Shown piece after piece: positions 1 to 8,230 of a DNA stretch of 60,866 bases. Each line of letters opens with the position of its first letter. Position 1 is the stretch's first letter. The notes under the pieces are model-generated. The model was not told the origin of the DNA, searched no databases, and was given only the letters and a program-made list of their open reading frames with translations. Made by a program: the position numbers and the translations under genes. This DNA comes from JBBQWZ01 sp038210135 (GTDB taxonomy: Bacteria; Acidobacteriota; Terriglobia; Bryobacterales; Bryobacteraceae), in NCBI GenBank assembly GCA_038210135.1, contig JBBQWZ010000043.1, positions 1-60,866 of the forward strand, written 5' to 3'.

Positions 1-107
1 CGCCCTTGGAAAACGCTCCCGCGTTTCCCACATTCCCACAGCGCCTACGATTGCTTCTTTCCTCAAACAAAAAAGAAAGACTCCAGCCTCACCCACCCTC
101 AACGCCC

Positions 108-134
108 CGCTTCAGGCTCATCCTTCGATGAGAA
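108..134 (-). repeat. Degenerate family-3 repeat, inverted
   Basis: CTTCAGGCTCATC, then CTTCGATGAGAA, is on the plus strand the reverse complement of the repeat seen twice at the right end of the window; 13 bases (GATGAGCCTGAAG on minus) match exactly. The remainder of 1-188 shows no gene. Confidence 0.45.
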
Positions 135-188
135 AATGCTAGTGGCACGCCGGAACGGCAGTGCCTCGCGGCGGTGTAGGCTGAGATT

Positions 189-1580
189 GTGGCTGGAAAC
201 GCCGGCAAGAACGCATCAACGAAGCCCGCCGCTTCGGCGAAAGACGACGACGCCGTCCTCTTATCGATCGATGGGCGTGACGTCCGCATCAGCCATCCTG
301 AAAAGCTGTATTTCTCCAAGCAGACTAAGCTTGCGAAGCTTGACCTGGTGCGCTACTACCTGTCGGTGGCACCCGGAGCGCTCGGCGGCATTCGCGATCG
401 GCCGATCGTCCTGAAGCGATTCGTCCACGGCGCGGAGGGCGAAGCTTTTTACCAGAAGCGCGCACCGAGCGATCGTCCCGAGTGGCTGCGCACCGTCACC
501 TTGTCGTTCCCTTCCGGACGTACCGCCGAAGAAATCGTAGTCGATGACGCAGCTGGCCTCGCCTGGATCGCCAACCTTGGATGCATCGAGCTGCATCCGC
601 ATCCGGTGCGAACGGCGGATCTGGATCATCCGGACGAATTGCGCATCGATCTGGATCCGGGGCCGGGTGTGGAGTGGGATTCGGTGCGGACCGTTGCGCT
701 CGAGGCCAAGGCATTTCTCGAAGAGTGTGGCTTGAGGGGCTGGCCGAAAACCAGCGGCTCGCGCGGCATGCACGTCAACGTTCGGATCGAGTCGCGTTGG
801 ACGTTCACGGAAGTGCGGCGCGCCGCCATCGCGTTGTCGCGCGCCATCGAGCGGCGGCTTCCCGCGATTGCGAGTTCGAAGTGGTGGAAGGAAGAACGGC
901 ACGGCGTGTTCCTGGATTACAACCAAAACGCGAAGGACCGTACGACGTGTTCGGCCTACTCGGTGCGTCCGCTGCCGGACGCGCGGGTCTCGACGCCGCT
1001 GTTCTGGCACGAAGTCGCAGACTGCGATCCAGCGGATTTCACCGTACTGACGGTACCGAAGCGGTTCGCGGAATTGGGCGATCCGCACGCGGACATGGAT
1101 GCCGCCGCCGGTTCGCTCGAAGCGTTGCTCGAATTCGCGGCGAAGGACGAAGCCGAAGGTTTAGGCGATGCTCCGTGGCCTCCGCATTTTCGAAAGATGG
1201 ACGGCGAGGCGCCGCGTGTGGCGCCGTCGAAGGCAAAAGGCGCGGCGACGCCGGCTTTGAAGGCTCCGCGAATTAAGATGCCGCTGATTACGGTCGCCAA
1301 TTCTCCCGACAAAGATGCCGCGATGGCAGGGCTTGAGCGCTGGCGCAGGAAGCACGCGGCTGCCAGTGACCTGCTCGCCGTCGATGATGTTCTGGTGGAT
1401 TCGATGCGCGGAAGGTCGTCCACCTGGACGCGAATCCGCGTGAATCTCCGGCATGTTCCAGAGCAACTGCGTCCCGCGCAGGAAACTCCGGAGCCGGACG
1501 ACGACCCAACGCGCGAGTGGCGCGAACACAGGGCCGCGAAGAAGGCAACCGCACCGCGGGTTGCTAAGAAACAAGCATAG
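189..1580 (+). CDS. ligD: LigD-type non-homologous end-joining polymerase/primase domain protein
   Basis: This is a stand-alone polymerase module of bacterial LigD (archaeo-eukaryotic primase fold), which fills gaps at DNA double-strand breaks in Ku-dependent end joining. The metal-binding DxD of the family is visible as RIDLDP (Asp154, Asp156), followed by the SGSRGMHV nucleotide-binding strand (189-196) and the third acidic residue in FLDYNQN (Asp243). The Pol domain covers roughly residues 20-320. The tail is rich in Lys, Ala and Pro and carries no ligase or phosphoesterase domain. The start is a GTG without a clear Shine-Dalgarno site. It is convergent with the ATP-dependent ligase gene just downstream, so the two LigD activities are encoded separately. 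No ku gene lies in the window. Confidence 0.9.
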   Translation: MAGNAGKNASTKPAASAKDDDAVLLSIDGRDVRISHPEKLYFSKQTKLAKLDLVRYYLSVAPGALGGIRDRPIVLKRFVHGAEGEAFYQKRAPSDRPEWLRTVTLSFPSGRTAEEIVVDDAAGLAWIANLGCIELHPHPVRTADLDHPDELRIDLDPGPGVEWDSVRTVALEAKAFLEECGLRGWPKTSGSRGMHVNVRIESRWTFTEVRRAAIALSRAIERRLPAIASSKWWKEERHGVFLDYNQNAKDRTTCSAYSVRPLPDARVSTPLFWHEVADCDPADFTVLTVPKRFAELGDPHADMDAAAGSLEALLEFAAKDEAEGLGDAPWPPHFRKMDGEAPRVAPSKAKGAATPALKAPRIKMPLITVANSPDKDAAMAGLERWRRKHAAASDLLAVDDVLVDSMRGRSSTWTRIRVNLRHVPEQLRPAQETPEPDDDPTREWREHRAAKKATAPRVAKKQA

Positions 1581-1586
1581 GCGCCG

Positions 1587-2672
1587 TCAGCGTCCCGTCG
1601 CGAAAATCTCTCTCAGCTCATGCGGTGCGATGACTTCGAGTTGTGCGTAGGTGCAGTCCGCGGGGCTCTTATCGGTGCGCCAGCGGCGAAATTGCGACAT
1701 GTGGCGGAAGCGGGAGCCTTGCATATGCTCGTAAGCGACCTCGACGACCAGTTCGGGACGAAGTGGCTCCCAGGACAGATCCTTGCCGCGGCTCCATCGG
1801 CTCTGTCCGCCGGGCATCCGCTTACCTGAGTCGTCGCCCGCGGATTCGGGTGAAGCCCAGCGATTCCAGGGATGGTTCGCGAGCGCGTCCTTGCGGTACG
1901 GTTCGAGGAACTCAGCAAGCTGGATGCGTTTTTCGTCAGTAAAACTGGCGCAAACCCCGACGTGCTGCAGCTTTTCGGCATCGTCGAAGAGCCCGAGGAG
2001 AAGCGAGCCAATCTTCCTTTCCCCCGTCTTGTGCCAGCGGAATCCGGCGACGACGCAATCACAATCACGCTCATGTTTGATCTTGAGCATGACGCGCTTG
2101 TCCGGCTCGTAGATGCCGTCGGCGCGCTTCGCCATGACGCCGTCGAGTCCGGCTCCTTCGAAGCGATGGAACCAGTCGGAGGCGAGTTGGCGATCGCGCG
2201 TCGCGGGTGTGATGTGCACGGGCGGCGTCGCTTTCACCAGCAGTTTTTCGAGTCGCGTCCGGCGAACCTCGAAAGGCTCGCCGCGCAAGTCGCGGTCGCC
2301 TTCGGACAGTAGGTCGAAGAACACCACCGACGCCGGAATCTGTTTCGACAGCAGTCCTACGCGCGAGGCGGCGGGATGCAGGCGCAGTTGCAGGGAATCG
2401 AAATCGAGGCCTTGCTCAGCGGCAATGACGATTTCGCCATCGAGCACGCAGCGGTCGGGGAGTTGAGCGAGTAGGAATTCTTCGACTTCCGGAAAGTATC
2501 GATTGAGCGGCTTTCCATCGCGACTCTGAATTTGGATTTCGTCGCCATCGCGAAAAACCAACGTCCGGAAGCCGTCCCACTTGGGTTCGAAGATCCAGGT
2601 ACCTTCAGCCGGCAATTCTCCGACACGCTTGGCCAGCATGGGCAAAATGGGCGGATTTAGGGGAAGTTCCAC
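1587..2672 (-). CDS. ATP-dependent DNA ligase (LigC/LigD ligase-domain type)
   Basis: It seals nicks using ATP through a covalent lysyl-AMP intermediate. The adenylation motif is EPKWDGFR with the nucleophile Lys31. Further family motifs follow in order: SRDG (motif Ia), LDGEIV (motif III region), DGVMAKR (motif IV) and LKIKHERDCDCVVAGF (motif V). An OB-fold C-terminal half ends with a PELVVEVAYEHMQGSRFRH segment typical of LigD-type ligases. At 361 aa it matches stand-alone LigC-like ligases. It faces the LigD polymerase gene tail to tail with 6 bp between the stops. The pairing suggests a two-protein end-joining or gap-repair system, which is inference. Confidence 0.92.
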   Translation of the reverse strand: MELPLNPPILPMLAKRVGELPAEGTWIFEPKWDGFRTLVFRDGDEIQIQSRDGKPLNRYFPEVEEFLLAQLPDRCVLDGEIVIAAEQGLDFDSLQLRLHPAASRVGLLSKQIPASVVFFDLLSEGDRDLRGEPFEVRRTRLEKLLVKATPPVHITPATRDRQLASDWFHRFEGAGLDGVMAKRADGIYEPDKRVMLKIKHERDCDCVVAGFRWHKTGERKIGSLLLGLFDDAEKLQHVGVCASFTDEKRIQLAEFLEPYRKDALANHPWNRWASPESAGDDSGKRMPGGQSRWSRGKDLSWEPLRPELVVEVAYEHMQGSRFRHMSQFRRWRTDKSPADCTYAQLEVIAPHELREIFATGR

Positions 2673-2743
2673 ACCTACATGCTAAACGCTTGTTGATGCA
2701 CGAGAGTTGTACTTAGGCGGGAATAGGCGCATAGTGGGTCCGA

Positions 2744-3802
2744 ATGAACGTTCCTCCTTACACGGCTCCGCCGCCCCCCCGAAGCAACAAGACGATCATC
2801 GCCGTGGCCGTCGCTTTGATTCTCCTTTTGGGTGGAGGAGCCGCTTGGTATTTCCTCCGCATGAAACCCGAAGCGGCAGCGCAGAAGGCATCGCAACCGA
2901 ATGGACCGGCGGTGCCGGCATCCGACACGGGCGAAAAACTCATCCCGGGTGGACCCGGCGCAATCACGGCGATCTCGTATTCGCCCGACGGGAAATTGCT
3001 GTTGTCGGTGGCGGATGAGAAATCCCTGGTCATACGGGACGCGAAAACCTTCGCGATCCGGCAGACGATTTCGGACGTGTGCTGTACCGTCAATAGTGCT
3101 GCGATTTCCCCGGATAGCAGCAGGCTCGCCGTGGGCATGAGCGCTCCCGAAGGACTCATTCGCTTGTTCACGTGGAAAGACGGGAAGTTCGAAACATCTG
3201 GACTTGATCTCCTTGCCGCCATCCGGAATCCCAACGTGTCCGTGGCTTTCTCCTCAGATGGGAAACGGTTACTGTCGCGCGACATCGGGCACGTCGTCAT
3301 TTGGGATTTGGAGACGGGCACGGAGAAAAGAACTTACGACGCCGGCCCGGCCTGCGCGGGCCTCCGGTCGAACGGTCTGATTGTGACCGGCGGACCGGGC
3401 AATGAGGGACGCCTTTGGAACGAGCAGAGCGACGATCCGCAGATTACGCTGACCGGCCACACTAACATCATTGCGGCGGTTGCGATGTCCCCGGATGGGC
3501 TGACAGCGGCGACCGGCGCCGACGATTCGACCGCTCGACTGTGGGACACGCGGACAGGCGCGGCCAAGGGAGTGATGCCCCACGGCGAGCTGAATTACGT
3601 CACCTCGATGGCGTTCTCGCCTTCCGGAACCATGCTCGCGACCGGTAGCAGCGATACCGTCCAGGTGTGGGACGTGGCGACGGGAACGAAGTTGAAGTCT
3701 ATCGCGCGGAAGAATCTAAAGTCCGTCGCCTTCTCGCCCGATGGTCGATTCCTCGCGGCAGGTGGCGCCGACGGAACGCTATTCGTGTGGCAGATTCAGT
3801 AG
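2744..3802 (+). CDS. Membrane-anchored WD40 seven-bladed propeller protein
   Basis: A short Pro-rich N-terminus is followed by one transmembrane helix (about residues 17-38), then a linker and seven WD40-like repeats from about residue 72 to the end. The blades are recognisable by repeated SPDG turns and WD-type ends such as VIWDLETG, RLWDTRTG, VQVWDVATG and the final FVWQIQ. Seven blades would form one closed propeller. With a single N-terminal helix and no signal-peptidase site, the propeller is expected to be tethered to the inner membrane. Such modules are usually protein-interaction platforms. The partner cannot be read from the sequence and no neighbouring kinase or transporter suggests one. 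Confidence 0.8.
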   Translation: MNVPPYTAPPPPRSNKTIIAVAVALILLLGGGAAWYFLRMKPEAAAQKASQPNGPAVPASDTGEKLIPGGPGAITAISYSPDGKLLLSVADEKSLVIRDAKTFAIRQTISDVCCTVNSAAISPDSSRLAVGMSAPEGLIRLFTWKDGKFETSGLDLLAAIRNPNVSVAFSSDGKRLLSRDIGHVVIWDLETGTEKRTYDAGPACAGLRSNGLIVTGGPGNEGRLWNEQSDDPQITLTGHTNIIAAVAMSPDGLTAATGADDSTARLWDTRTGAAKGVMPHGELNYVTSMAFSPSGTMLATGSSDTVQVWDVATGTKLKSIARKNLKSVAFSPDGRFLAAGGADGTLFVWQIQ

Positions 3803-3812
3803 GCGGGGCGGT

Positions 3813-4034
3813 TCACAGTTGCTCGTAGCACTTGCGGGTTTCATTGCATTCGTAATCGTCGGCGATTTTCGAATCCGGACCAGTGCATTGCTGCGTCTGG
3901 TGGCACCAGAACAAGCGGTCGCCTGAGTGCGGCAGGCTGGGATCCCATTCGGCGGCGATGAATAGGCCCTTCCAACGCAATGAGGCGCACCGGTCGTCGT
4001 CGATTTTATTCCAGGAGGATTGTTCTTGACTCAT
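3813..4034 (-). CDS. Small Cys-rich protein of unknown function
   Basis: A 73-aa soluble protein without signal peptide or membrane segment. It has five cysteines (16, 44, 50, 63, 69) arranged as two C-x5-C pairs plus an upstream Cys, and several Trp and acidic residues. The paired cysteines suggest a small metal site or disulfide-stabilised fold, but no named domain is recognised. It ends 10 bp from the convergent WD40 gene. The start ATG has only a weak purine-rich stretch upstream. I judge it real from its balanced composition and its fit between neighbours, but the function is unknown. Confidence 0.6.
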   Translation of the reverse strand: MSQEQSSWNKIDDDRCASLRWKGLFIAAEWDPSLPHSGDRLFWCHQTQQCTGPDSKIADDYECNETRKCYEQL

Positions 4035-4058
4035 GGGGAATTGCTTTGTTTAGAGTCC

Positions 4059-4074
4059 CCGCCCTCACGGGCGG
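4059..4074. repeat. GC hairpin between the molybdoenzyme operon and the Cys-rich gene
   Basis: CCGCCC and GGGCGG form a perfect 6-bp stem with a TCAC loop. No T-run follows on either strand, so Rho-independent termination is not clearly supported. It lies downstream of the FAD-subunit stop and upstream of the small Cys-rich gene. Confidence 0.5.
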
Positions 4075-4111
4075 TGCTATTTCATTCGCAGTCTGTAGGT
4101 TTATCCTGTTT

Positions 4112-4135
4112 GCACAGACCGGAGGTCTATGCGAC
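4112..4135 (+). repeat. Family-1 palindromic intergenic repeat, copy 1
   Basis: GCACAGACCGGAGGTCTATG followed by CGAC. It belongs to a dispersed REP-like family with the approximate core CACAGGCCGGAGGCCTGTG then CCAC. The outer bases pair around CCGGA. It stands in tandem with copy 2 with a unit length of about 34 bp. Confidence 0.7.
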
Positions 4136-4145
4136 TTTCTCGTTT

Positions 4146-4168
4146 GCGCAGACCGAGGTCTATGCCAC
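4146..4168 (+). repeat. Family-1 palindromic intergenic repeat, copy 2
   Basis: GCGCAGACCGAGGTCTATGC followed by CAC. It directly follows copy 1 and its last base touches the stop codon of the FAD-subunit gene on the other strand. Same orientation as all other recognised copies. Confidence 0.7.
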
Positions 4169-5148
4169 TACGCTTTGGTTGCGGCGGCGGCCAGTAACGC
4201 GCGTTTGACGGCGACCTTCACCAGTTGTAGCTTGTAGTCGTTTTGGCTGAGTGGCTGGGCTCCGTCGATGGCGGCTGCTCCGGCTGCTTCGGCAGATTCC
4301 TCAGTGATCGATTTGCCGTTGATCGCGGCTTCCGCTTTCACAGCGGACCACGGCGTCGGCGCGACATGTCCGAGCACGATCTTCGCGTTTGAGACTTTCG
4401 CCCCGTTCATCGCCACGGACACGGAAGCGGTGACCAGCGGCCAGTCGAGCGCGTCCTTGTGGCGGACTTCGTAGGTCGCGTTACGATTCTTTGAAGCCGG
4501 AATGATGATCTCTGAGAGGATCTCGTTGGGCTTCAAATCCACTTCGCGAGCTTCCGCCGTCTGCGGACTCAGGAAGAATTTCGCGACGTCCACTTCACGG
4601 GCGCCAGCTGACGACACCAGCTTCACTTTGGCGCCTAGCGCAATCAGCGCCGGTCCGAGTGACGAGGCCGAGACGAAGTAGGCGGGTCCGCCGCCGAAGA
4701 TGGCATGATAACGATTCTCGCCATTCGGGATCAGGCTCTTGCCGTCCTTCATGCCGAGCAGGCCGAAGCCGTTGCGGAAATACCAGCAGCGCGGACGCTG
4801 GCAGAGGTCACCGCCGACGGAACCCATGTTGCGGATCTGCGGACTGGTGATTCCGAGCGCGGCCTGGACCAGCGAAGGAAAAGAATCGCGGACGTCTTTG
4901 CTCGAAGCCAATTCATCGAGAGTAACGGTGGCCCCGACGTGGACCGCTCCGCCCGACTTCCTGATTCCGCCCAGTTCGGCGATGTTTTTCAGGTTGACGA
5001 CGCGCTTCGGCGTGACCAGCTCTTCCTTCATCATGCTGATCAGATCCGTGCCGCCGGCGAGGACTTCGGCTTGGCCCCACTGGTTCGAGGCCAACAAGGC
5101 GGTCGCCTCTTTGAGAGTTTTGGGATTGGCGTATTCGAAGGTTTTCAT
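4168..5148 (-). CDS. Xanthine dehydrogenase/aldehyde oxidoreductase FAD-binding subunit (YagS/PaoB-like)
   Basis: This is the FAD-binding subunit of a molybdenum hydroxylase, passing electrons from the FeS subunit to the acceptor. It begins FEYANPKTLKEATALL and has the FAD-binding AGGTDLISMMKE loop, then ITSPQIRNMGSVGGDLCQRP, both hallmarks of the PCMH-type CoxM/YagS family. The C-terminal CO dehydrogenase flavoprotein domain follows. The start at 5148 has GGAG seven bases upstream. An in-frame start 16 codons earlier is less likely. YagS-like proteins usually carry extra cysteines after the RCWYFR motif for a [4Fe-4S] cluster. Here that loop contains no further Cys, so the cluster is probably missing. 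It is the last gene of the three-gene operon. Confidence 0.9.
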   Translation of the reverse strand: MKTFEYANPKTLKEATALLASNQWGQAEVLAGGTDLISMMKEELVTPKRVVNLKNIAELGGIRKSGGAVHVGATVTLDELASSKDVRDSFPSLVQAALGITSPQIRNMGSVGGDLCQRPRCWYFRNGFGLLGMKDGKSLIPNGENRYHAIFGGGPAYFVSASSLGPALIALGAKVKLVSSAGAREVDVAKFFLSPQTAEAREVDLKPNEILSEIIIPASKNRNATYEVRHKDALDWPLVTASVSVAMNGAKVSNAKIVLGHVAPTPWSAVKAEAAINGKSITEESAEAAGAAAIDGAQPLSQNDYKLQLVKVAVKRALLAAAATKA

Positions 5149-5177
5149 TGGTTGATCTCCTGAAAGCAGCTCGGTTT

Positions 5178-5200
5178 CACAGGCCGGGAGGCCCATGTCA
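5178..5200 (+). repeat. Family-1 palindromic intergenic repeat, copy 3
   Basis: CACAGGCCGGGAGGCCCATG then TCA. It sits in the 59-bp gap between the molybdenum-subunit and FAD-subunit genes of one operon, so it is transcribed with them as its reverse complement. Confidence 0.65.
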
Positions 5201-5207
5201 CGAATGC

Positions 5208-7370
5208 TTAGGCCATCCTCTTTTCGTTTGCTTTGCCGAGCGCCGCCAACACCCGATTCGGAGTCAGCGGAACCATCGGAACGCGGACGCCGATCGCGTT
5301 CGCCACCGCGTTTGCGATCGCCGCGATCCCGGCAATCGTCGGAGGCTCACCGAGTCCGATCACGCCGCGCGCGTCGTTTTCGGGAGTGATATCCATCTGG
5401 ACCACCATTTCACCAATATCCGAAATGCCCGCCAGCTTGTAGAATTCCATGTCGCCGTTCAGCACTTTTCCGGTCTGCGAGTCGGTGACGCGTTCTTCCA
5501 TCAGAGCCGAGCAGCAGGAAAGAATCATCGCGCCGTAGACCTGGCTTTCGGCCGTCTTCGGATTCACCACCAGGCCGCAATCCTGCACCGCGACCATCTT
5601 TTCCATTTTCACGACGCCGGTGTCGGTATCGACGGCGACCATCGCGATCTGGACTCCGCTCGCGCCTTGCGTGATCAAACCGTCCTTCGCCGCTTCGCGC
5701 GAAACGTTCTTGCCTTCCTCGGAAATCGTCTGCGTGCCGAGTTTCTGCGCGGCCTGCTTCCAGGTCATCGCCTTCGACGGATCACCCTTTTTCTGGATGC
5801 GGCCATCGATTGCTTCGAGTTGATCGGGCGTGGTGTTCATCAACGGCGCAATCAGATCGAACAGCTTGCCGAGCGCGTTGATCGTTGATTTGTGCGTCGA
5901 TACCGTGACGCCGCCGATGGTCGTCGAACCGCCGGACGCGCCGGATTTCGGCAGGCCGTTATCGCCCAGCTTCACAACGATTTCGGTGACCTGCAAGCCG
6001 AACGTTTCGGCCGCCACCATCGCGATCATCGTGCGTGTCGCGGTTCCAAGATCCTGCGTGCCGATCTCGACTTCAATCGAACCGTCCGGATGAATGGTGG
6101 TCCGGCACGCGGAATCGTGGCCCAGGCCGCCCCACGTACAAACGCCGATTCCGAGCCCACGCTTGATCGGACCCGGAGTCTTGTCGCCTCGCAGGTGCGC
6201 GTTCTTCTTCCAGTCAATAAGAGCCGCGGCCTTCATCAATTGGTCTTTGTAAGTTTCGGGACGCGCCGTCAGCCCGACGTTCTTTAAGTAGAAGTCGAGC
6301 GTATCCATGTTGAGCTTCGCCGCGAGATCTTCGAGCGCGGAACACGTCAGGTAGCTGACTTGCGGATGATTCGGAGCGCGCCAGGCACGCGCCGAACCCA
6401 TGTTCAGCGACACCGCGGTGTGATTCACGCGCCGGTGTTCGACCTTGCGGAACACATACGGGAACAGATCGGCGGAAAGTCCGCCGCCGCCCAATCCGCC
6501 GGATGCCCAGGTCTGCGATTGCCAGGCGGTGATGGTTCCGTCTTTCTTGGCGCCGATTTTGATGTTGCCGTATACCGACGGCCGGTTGCCGCCGATCAGA
6601 AGTTCCTGCTGGCGATCAAGGAACAGCTTCACCGGACGTCCGCCGGAGTCCCTCGACAGGAACGCGGCTTCGCGGCCCCACAAGTCGGAGGGAAATTTGC
6701 TGCCGAATCCGCCGCCCATATACTCCATGTGCACGTGAATTTTCGCGGCCGGCACTTTGATCTGCGAACCGAGATCGGAGGCGATGTCCGACACCGACTG
6801 CGTGGACGGATGATATTCGATCTTGTCTTCCGGACCCCACTGCACCACCTGGCCATGCGGCTCGAGGCAACAGTGCGTGATCACTGGAATCGCATAGTAG
6901 CCTTCGGACACCACTTCCGCTTCCTGAAACGCTTTGTCGGGATCGCCGGTGACTTGCTCACCCGCCGCGCGGGCGCGGGAGCCGGCGGCCTTGAGGTCGC
7001 CTTCCTTCACCAGGTGCGGAAGAACTTCGTAATCGATCTTGATCGCCTTCACCGCATCGCGAGCTTGCGATTCCGTGTTCGCGGCGACGACGGCGATCTC
7101 AGTGCCTTGCCAGTTCAGTTCCGTACCGGCCGGCTTGATGACGCGGACGGCAGTGACGCCGGGCATTTTTTCAGCAGCCGAAGTATCGATCGAAGTGATC
7201 TTGCAATGCGCGTGCGGCGACGACAGAATCACCGCGTGCAACAATCCGGGAGGATTGAGATCGGAGTTGTACTTGGCGCGTCCGGACGATTTCGCGACGC
7301 CGTCCAGGCGGTTCAGGCGTTTGCCCATCACCCGCCGTTTGTCCATCGGAGGCCAGCTGTAGTTAGGCAT
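5208..7370 (-). CDS. Xanthine dehydrogenase/aldehyde oxidoreductase molybdopterin-binding subunit (YagR/PaoC-like)
   Basis: This is the catalytic subunit carrying the molybdopterin cofactor. It oxidises aldehydes or heteroaromatic compounds by hydroxylation, but the substrate is not evident from sequence. The N-terminal ald_Xan_dh_C domain (LDGVAKSSGRAKYNSDL, about 19-120) precedes a large MoCo-binding domain. This contains MEYMGGGFGSKF, GSARAWRAPNHPQ and GASGGSTTIGG, and near the C-terminus GVIGLGEPP, which holds the family's catalytic Glu. Its 720 aa matches PaoC-like subunits. Its start overlaps the stop of the FeS gene by 8 bp, so the two are probably coupled in translation. It lacks its own Tat signal and would be exported with the FeS subunit. 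Confidence 0.93.
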   Translation of the reverse strand: MPNYSWPPMDKRRVMGKRLNRLDGVAKSSGRAKYNSDLNPPGLLHAVILSSPHAHCKITSIDTSAAEKMPGVTAVRVIKPAGTELNWQGTEIAVVAANTESQARDAVKAIKIDYEVLPHLVKEGDLKAAGSRARAAGEQVTGDPDKAFQEAEVVSEGYYAIPVITHCCLEPHGQVVQWGPEDKIEYHPSTQSVSDIASDLGSQIKVPAAKIHVHMEYMGGGFGSKFPSDLWGREAAFLSRDSGGRPVKLFLDRQQELLIGGNRPSVYGNIKIGAKKDGTITAWQSQTWASGGLGGGGLSADLFPYVFRKVEHRRVNHTAVSLNMGSARAWRAPNHPQVSYLTCSALEDLAAKLNMDTLDFYLKNVGLTARPETYKDQLMKAAALIDWKKNAHLRGDKTPGPIKRGLGIGVCTWGGLGHDSACRTTIHPDGSIEVEIGTQDLGTATRTMIAMVAAETFGLQVTEIVVKLGDNGLPKSGASGGSTTIGGVTVSTHKSTINALGKLFDLIAPLMNTTPDQLEAIDGRIQKKGDPSKAMTWKQAAQKLGTQTISEEGKNVSREAAKDGLITQGASGVQIAMVAVDTDTGVVKMEKMVAVQDCGLVVNPKTAESQVYGAMILSCCSALMEERVTDSQTGKVLNGDMEFYKLAGISDIGEMVVQMDITPENDARGVIGLGEPPTIAGIAAIANAVANAIGVRVPMVPLTPNRVLAALGKANEKRMA

Positions 7371-7998
7371 TCTTCATCTCCTTCGCGGCTTCAAGGACGG
7401 CTTTGCGCACGCCAACATAAGTCCCGCAGCGGCACAGGTTCCCGCCGAGGCCCTTCTTCACCTGGTCGTAGCTCGGATCCGGATTCCGGTCGAGGAAACC
7501 TTTCGTCGCCATGACGAAGCCCGGCGTGCAGTAGCCGCACTGCTGCGCTTCGTTGTTGACGAAAGCAGTGGTAATCGGATGCGGACGCGGGCCCTGCATC
7601 AGGCCTTCAATCGTGTGGATCTTCTTGCCTTGCACGTCGATCGCGAGCACCGTGCAGCCGTAGACGACCTTGCCGGCGACCATCACCGTGCACGCTCCGC
7701 AGGTTCCGCGATCGCAGACGCGCTTGGCGCCGGTCAGATTCAGCTGGTTCCGCAGGGTGTCTAGCAAAGTCTCGCGCGGCTCGACGCTGGCTTTCATCTG
7801 CTGGCCGTTGATGTCGAGTGTGATGGTGACGACGCCCGGGCCCGCAACCGGAATTGTCGATTGCGCTTCGGCTTCCTCGGCAACGCCCAGCAGGCCGGAT
7901 CCGACCACGCCCGTTCCGGCTCCGAGGCCTTGTAAAAAGCCGCGCCGCGAAAAGGCGGACTTTCGCTTTTTCTTAATTTCGTCATTCGGTGAACTCAC
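7363..7998 (-). CDS. Tat-exported [2Fe-2S] subunit of molybdenum aldehyde oxidoreductase (YagT/PaoA-like)
   Basis: This small subunit has two [2Fe-2S] clusters that relay electrons from the molybdenum centre to FAD. A twin-arginine signal (SRRGFLQGLGAG, Arg18-Arg19) is followed by an Ala-rich region to about residue 46, predicting periplasmic export. The plant-type ferredoxin cluster motif CDRGTCGACT with a later Cys (VYGCTV) and the second-cluster motifs CGYCTPGF and GNLCRCGTY are all complete. The start is GTG with the purine-rich AAGGAAGG about 8 bases upstream. As first gene of the operon it has a TATAAT box about 60 bp upstream. Gene order FeS-Mo-FAD differs from the FeS-FAD-Mo order of E. 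coli paoABC. Confidence 0.93.
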   Translation of the reverse strand: MSSPNDEIKKKRKSAFSRRGFLQGLGAGTGVVGSGLLGVAEEAEAQSTIPVAGPGVVTITLDINGQQMKASVEPRETLLDTLRNQLNLTGAKRVCDRGTCGACTVMVAGKVVYGCTVLAIDVQGKKIHTIEGLMQGPRPHPITTAFVNNEAQQCGYCTPGFVMATKGFLDRNPDPSYDQVKKGLGGNLCRCGTYVGVRKAVLEAAKEMKNA

Positions 7999-8056
7999 TG
8001 CTGGTTACCTTCCTTTCGGAATTGGCGGTCTGGAGCTTTGACAGGCTGAACACATT

Positions 8057-8062
8057 ATTATA
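8057..8062 (-). promoter_or_regulatory. -10 box of the molybdoenzyme operon
   Basis: A perfect TATAAT lies on the minus strand about 60 bp upstream of the FeS-subunit GTG. No good -35 hexamer is seen 16-18 bp further upstream, so this is a partial sigma-70-type match that may need an activator. The rest of the 8063-8230 gap shows no other clear element. Confidence 0.45.
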
Positions 8063-8230
8063 GGCGCAGTCCGAGCTTCGCATTCGGTCATGGTTAGCGC
8101 GGCGACCCGGAAAATTTGCGATTCGCGTGCCATCGCCGCGCGGTCCCCGGAAGACGACCGACAGGCAGGTGGGCAAAGACGGTGCCCCCCGGGTGGGACG
8201 AGACGCACCCTTGACAGTTGCGAATTGGAG

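Noticed and set aside
261..1088. 275-codon open frame opposite the LigD polymerase gene
   Set aside because: It is antisense to a well-supported gene, its sequence is rich in Arg and Pro with no domain, and such long shadow frames are common in GC-rich DNA.
4112..4168. Possible CRISPR-like repeat pair
   Set aside because: Only two imperfect palindromic units without proper spacers or cas genes; they belong to the dispersed family-1 repeat.
8120..8140. Second sigma-54-like site (GTGCCA on minus orientation)
   Set aside because: CGTGCCA is present but the matching GCAA at the right distance is missing.
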